The notes under the pieces: model-generated
Told to the model about the DNA's origin: nothing
The model's database searches: none
The model's input: only the letters and a program-made list of their open reading frames with translations
From: a virus
DNA length: 64,000 bases
Virus record (IMG/VR): IMGVR_UViG_3300042526_000097
Location: 1 to 64,000 of that record
Strand: one strand, 5' to 3'
Part shown: in pieces, positions 62,721-64,000 of the stretch
Layout: each line of letters opens with the position of its first letter
Numbering within the stretch: the stretch's first letter is position 1
Program-made: the position numbers and the translations under genes

Positions 62721-63260
62721 GTGATATATAGGTACAACAAGGCAACCTTAGACCTTATAAAAAGTTTCGAAAGTTTACATGATGGTGACCTTAAGACTAT
62801 TGGTCTACAACCTAAGATGGATCCAATAGGTATATGGACTGAAGGTTACGGCCGGGCTATGATAGACCCAAGGACCAAAGGACATCTTAGAGGTGTAAGT
62901 AATAAAGACTTAGCCTACAAGTTAGCTAGTATCAAGACAGAAGAAGAGGCAATTAAAGCACTGAATGATGACCTAACTAGACTAGCTTATAAACCAATAC
63001 TAGTTATACTAGATGGAGATAGATGGGTAAGTCTGACAGACAATCAACAAGGGGCCCTTTCTTCTTTTGTATACAATTGTGGAGTAGGTAGACCTCAATA
63101 CAAGATCTTCAATAACATAATAAAGTGGTTGGAAAAAGAGATGAGTAATGAAGCATTAGCTTCTTACTGGAACAGCTCTGTAGTTAAAGCTAATGGTAAA
63201 GAGTTAGCAGGTTTAGTACGTAGAAGAAGAGCAGAGTCTAACCTCTTCTTTCAAGCCTAA
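62721..63260 (+). CDS. Endolysin: GH24 lysozyme (muramidase), 179 aa
   Basis: It cleaves the MurNAc-GlcNAc bond of peptidoglycan. The N-terminus (ATLDLIKSFESLHDGDLKTI, with candidate catalytic Glu17) is followed by DPIGIWTEGYGRAMI (the D...T-x-GYG motif of T4-type lysozymes). The family core ALNDDL...LTDNQQGALSSFVYNCGVG and the ending LAGLVRRRRAESNLFF (the GL-x-RR-x-E helix) are both clear. GTG start, six bases after the spanin stop. No signal peptide, so it needs the holin. Normal length for the family. Confidence 0.93.
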   Translation: MIYRYNKATLDLIKSFESLHDGDLKTIGLQPKMDPIGIWTEGYGRAMIDPRTKGHLRGVSNKDLAYKLASIKTEEEAIKALNDDLTRLAYKPILVILDGDRWVSLTDNQQGALSSFVYNCGVGRPQYKIFNNIIKWLEKEMSNEALASYWNSSVVKANGKELAGLVRRRRAESNLFFQA

Positions 63261-63274
63261 AGGTGATAGAAAAA

Positions 63275-63303
63275 AAACCCCATAGCCAAAGGCTACAGGG
63301 TTT
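63275..63303. terminator. Bidirectional intrinsic terminator
   Basis: AAACCC-CA-TAGCC, loop AAA, GGCTA-CA-GGGTTT: two stem blocks with a small internal loop, A run on the left, T run on the right. It serves both the lysis genes (rightward) and the converging 185-aa gene, whose stop codon (63293-63295) lies in the hairpin. Confidence 0.85.
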
Positions 63304-63850
63304 CTGTGTAATCAACTTGTTTCTTAAAGAACATATAGTCTTCGGGAGCTTCTAACAGTTCAGTTGTTGGATCAGTGTCAAGAATAGAAAGTTCTCCTTC
63401 ATTATAAAGGTGTCTTTTCCACTCTTCAATTAGAACAGGACTTCTAGATAAGGCAATTAAACGAAAGTCACTAAACTGTAACCCATTTCGTTCTTCTTGA
63501 TACTCTAGTCCAGAATTAAGTCGTATGAAGTGCTTTGCACTATCAGACATTAAACTGTACTTTCCGTCCATAAAGTGCCTTACATCTTCTACCCATAAAT
63601 CTGGAAAGTAGAATTCTAGATACTCTTCTTTGTCAGTAGTCATAACTAGTACACTCCCTTGTCTTACACCCTCAGGAACATACTTGGCATTATAAACTCT
63701 AACATAAATTGACTCACCATCCTCTGACAAGAAACTGTTTATGAAGTTACTCTCCCCAAAGCTGTGCTCTGAGAGTCCTAGCAATGGTAGTAGAAAATAA
63801 GTACAGAGATTTACTTCTGTCATTGCTTTTATCATCTTTTGTAATTCCAT
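63293..63850 (-). CDS. Hypothetical phage protein, 185 aa
   Basis: Unrecognised. ATG at 63850 (MELQKMIKAMTEVNLCTYFL) is set by a full promoter just upstream; an in-frame start 57 nt earlier lies inside that promoter and overlaps the neighbouring gene's stop. The sequence is alpha/beta and acidic (ESIYVRVYNAKYVPEGVRQG; YLEFYFPDLWVEDVRHFMDG), with no catalytic motif. As the only gene between this promoter and the shared terminator, it is a single-gene unit, so its timing may differ from the lysis genes. Confidence 0.75.
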   Translation of the reverse strand: MELQKMIKAMTEVNLCTYFLLPLLGLSEHSFGESNFINSFLSEDGESIYVRVYNAKYVPEGVRQGSVLVMTTDKEEYLEFYFPDLWVEDVRHFMDGKYSLMSDSAKHFIRLNSGLEYQEERNGLQFSDFRLIALSRSPVLIEEWKRHLYNEGELSILDTDPTTELLEAPEDYMFFKKQVDYTETL

Positions 63851-63867
63851 AATTGTCTTATTTAGGA

Positions 63868-63896
63868 CAAAGGTACTACAGTTCTGGAAGGTCCAA
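63868..63896 (-). promoter_or_regulatory. Bacteroidota-type promoter, leftward
   Basis: On the minus strand: TTG (63896-63894), 18 nt, TACCTTTG (63875-63868), 17 nt before the ATG at 63850. A full consensus match. Confidence 0.8.
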
Positions 63897-64000
63897 GTCA
63901 ATATCAACCACCTCTATAGGTACAAAACCTGATAGCAGATTAGGATCCCATTGAGGGTGATTAGGGTTTAACAGTGTTACAGTCTGTGATGTTTCTTCAA
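63876..64000 (-). CDS. C-terminal end of a leftward gene, cut by the window edge
   Basis: An open frame from the right edge to TAG at 63876-63878 encodes 41 visible residues, including TSQTVTLLNPNHPQWDPNLL and ending DIDLDLPEL. Acidic end, no motif. Codon use matches the phage. It overlaps the promoter of the 185-aa gene. Confidence 0.55.
   Translation of the reverse strand, partial: EETSQTVTLLNPNHPQWDPNLLSGFVPIEVVDIDLDLPEL

Noticed and set aside
63851-63907. N-terminal extension of the 185-aa leftward gene
   Set aside because: It lies inside a full promoter and overlaps the stop of the upstream gene; the ATG at 63850 is the consistent start.
1-64000. CRISPR array, integrase or insertion sequence
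   Set aside because: No evenly spaced direct repeats with unique spacers, no recombinase or transposase signatures and no terminal inverted repeats were found; the phage appears non-integrating from what is visible.

Overview
The window is most of a tailed bacteriophage genome of the crAss-like group (order Crassvirales), with a Bacteroidota host. The group assignment rests on the gene order TerL, portal, scaffold-like protein, HK97-type major capsid protein, a run of connector/tail proteins, a large stabilisation (muzzle-type) protein, then very large virion proteins, the last carrying a DNA-dependent RNA polymerase signature. It also rests on an IHF/HU-like gene next to the terminase. The host assignment rests on repeated promoters of the form TTG-N17-19-TAnnTTTG, the Bacteroidota housekeeping-sigma pattern. 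All three stop codons act as ordinary stops, so I see no stop-codon recoding.

Layout. (1) 1-3,900 is a leftward accessory arm. It holds a tRNA-like gene at the left edge, small hypothetical and membrane proteins (one only 51 aa), a 243-aa protein with different composition, and 1.1 kb without a convincing gene. That 1.1 kb holds chained stem-loops, an almost C-free 240-bp stretch, and an array of small hairpins with 3-nt loops. (2) 3,900-4,244 is the divergent control region. (3) 4,245-20,253 carries packaging and head-neck genes: acidic protein, IHF-like protein, possible small terminase, TerL, portal, scaffold, capsid protein, a signal-peptide protein, metallophosphoesterase, GNAT acetyltransferase and probable ring/connector proteins. 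(4) 20,231-30,590 holds a 1,698-aa tail fibre, a small companion protein and a 1,384-aa stabilisation protein with C-terminal Ig/FN3-like modules. (5) 30,590-58,930 is the ejected-protein block: four proteins of 422-1,969 aa and one uninterrupted 16.5-kb gene of 5,487 aa. (6) 58,993-63,260 holds late structural proteins, a second fibre and a lysis cassette (zinc-ribbon protein, holin, candidate unimolecular spanin, GH24 lysozyme). (7) 63,293-64,000 holds leftward genes behind a bidirectional terminator.

How the parts work together. Host-type promoters with tightly coupled upstream terminators punctuate the structural arm, and several lie so close to the start codon that the mRNA would be leaderless. 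The 5,487-aa protein appears to combine a nucleotidyltransferase-like domain, a complete SF1B helicase, two small accessory modules, a beta-prime-like RNA polymerase core and a zincin peptidase motif. By analogy with other crAss-like phages and N4, it would be packaged in the virion and injected to transcribe the first genes. The leftward arm lacks convincing host-type promoters but contains GAA-triloop hairpins resembling the hairpin promoters of N4 virion RNA polymerase. That polymerase-promoter pairing is the most interesting hypothesis here.
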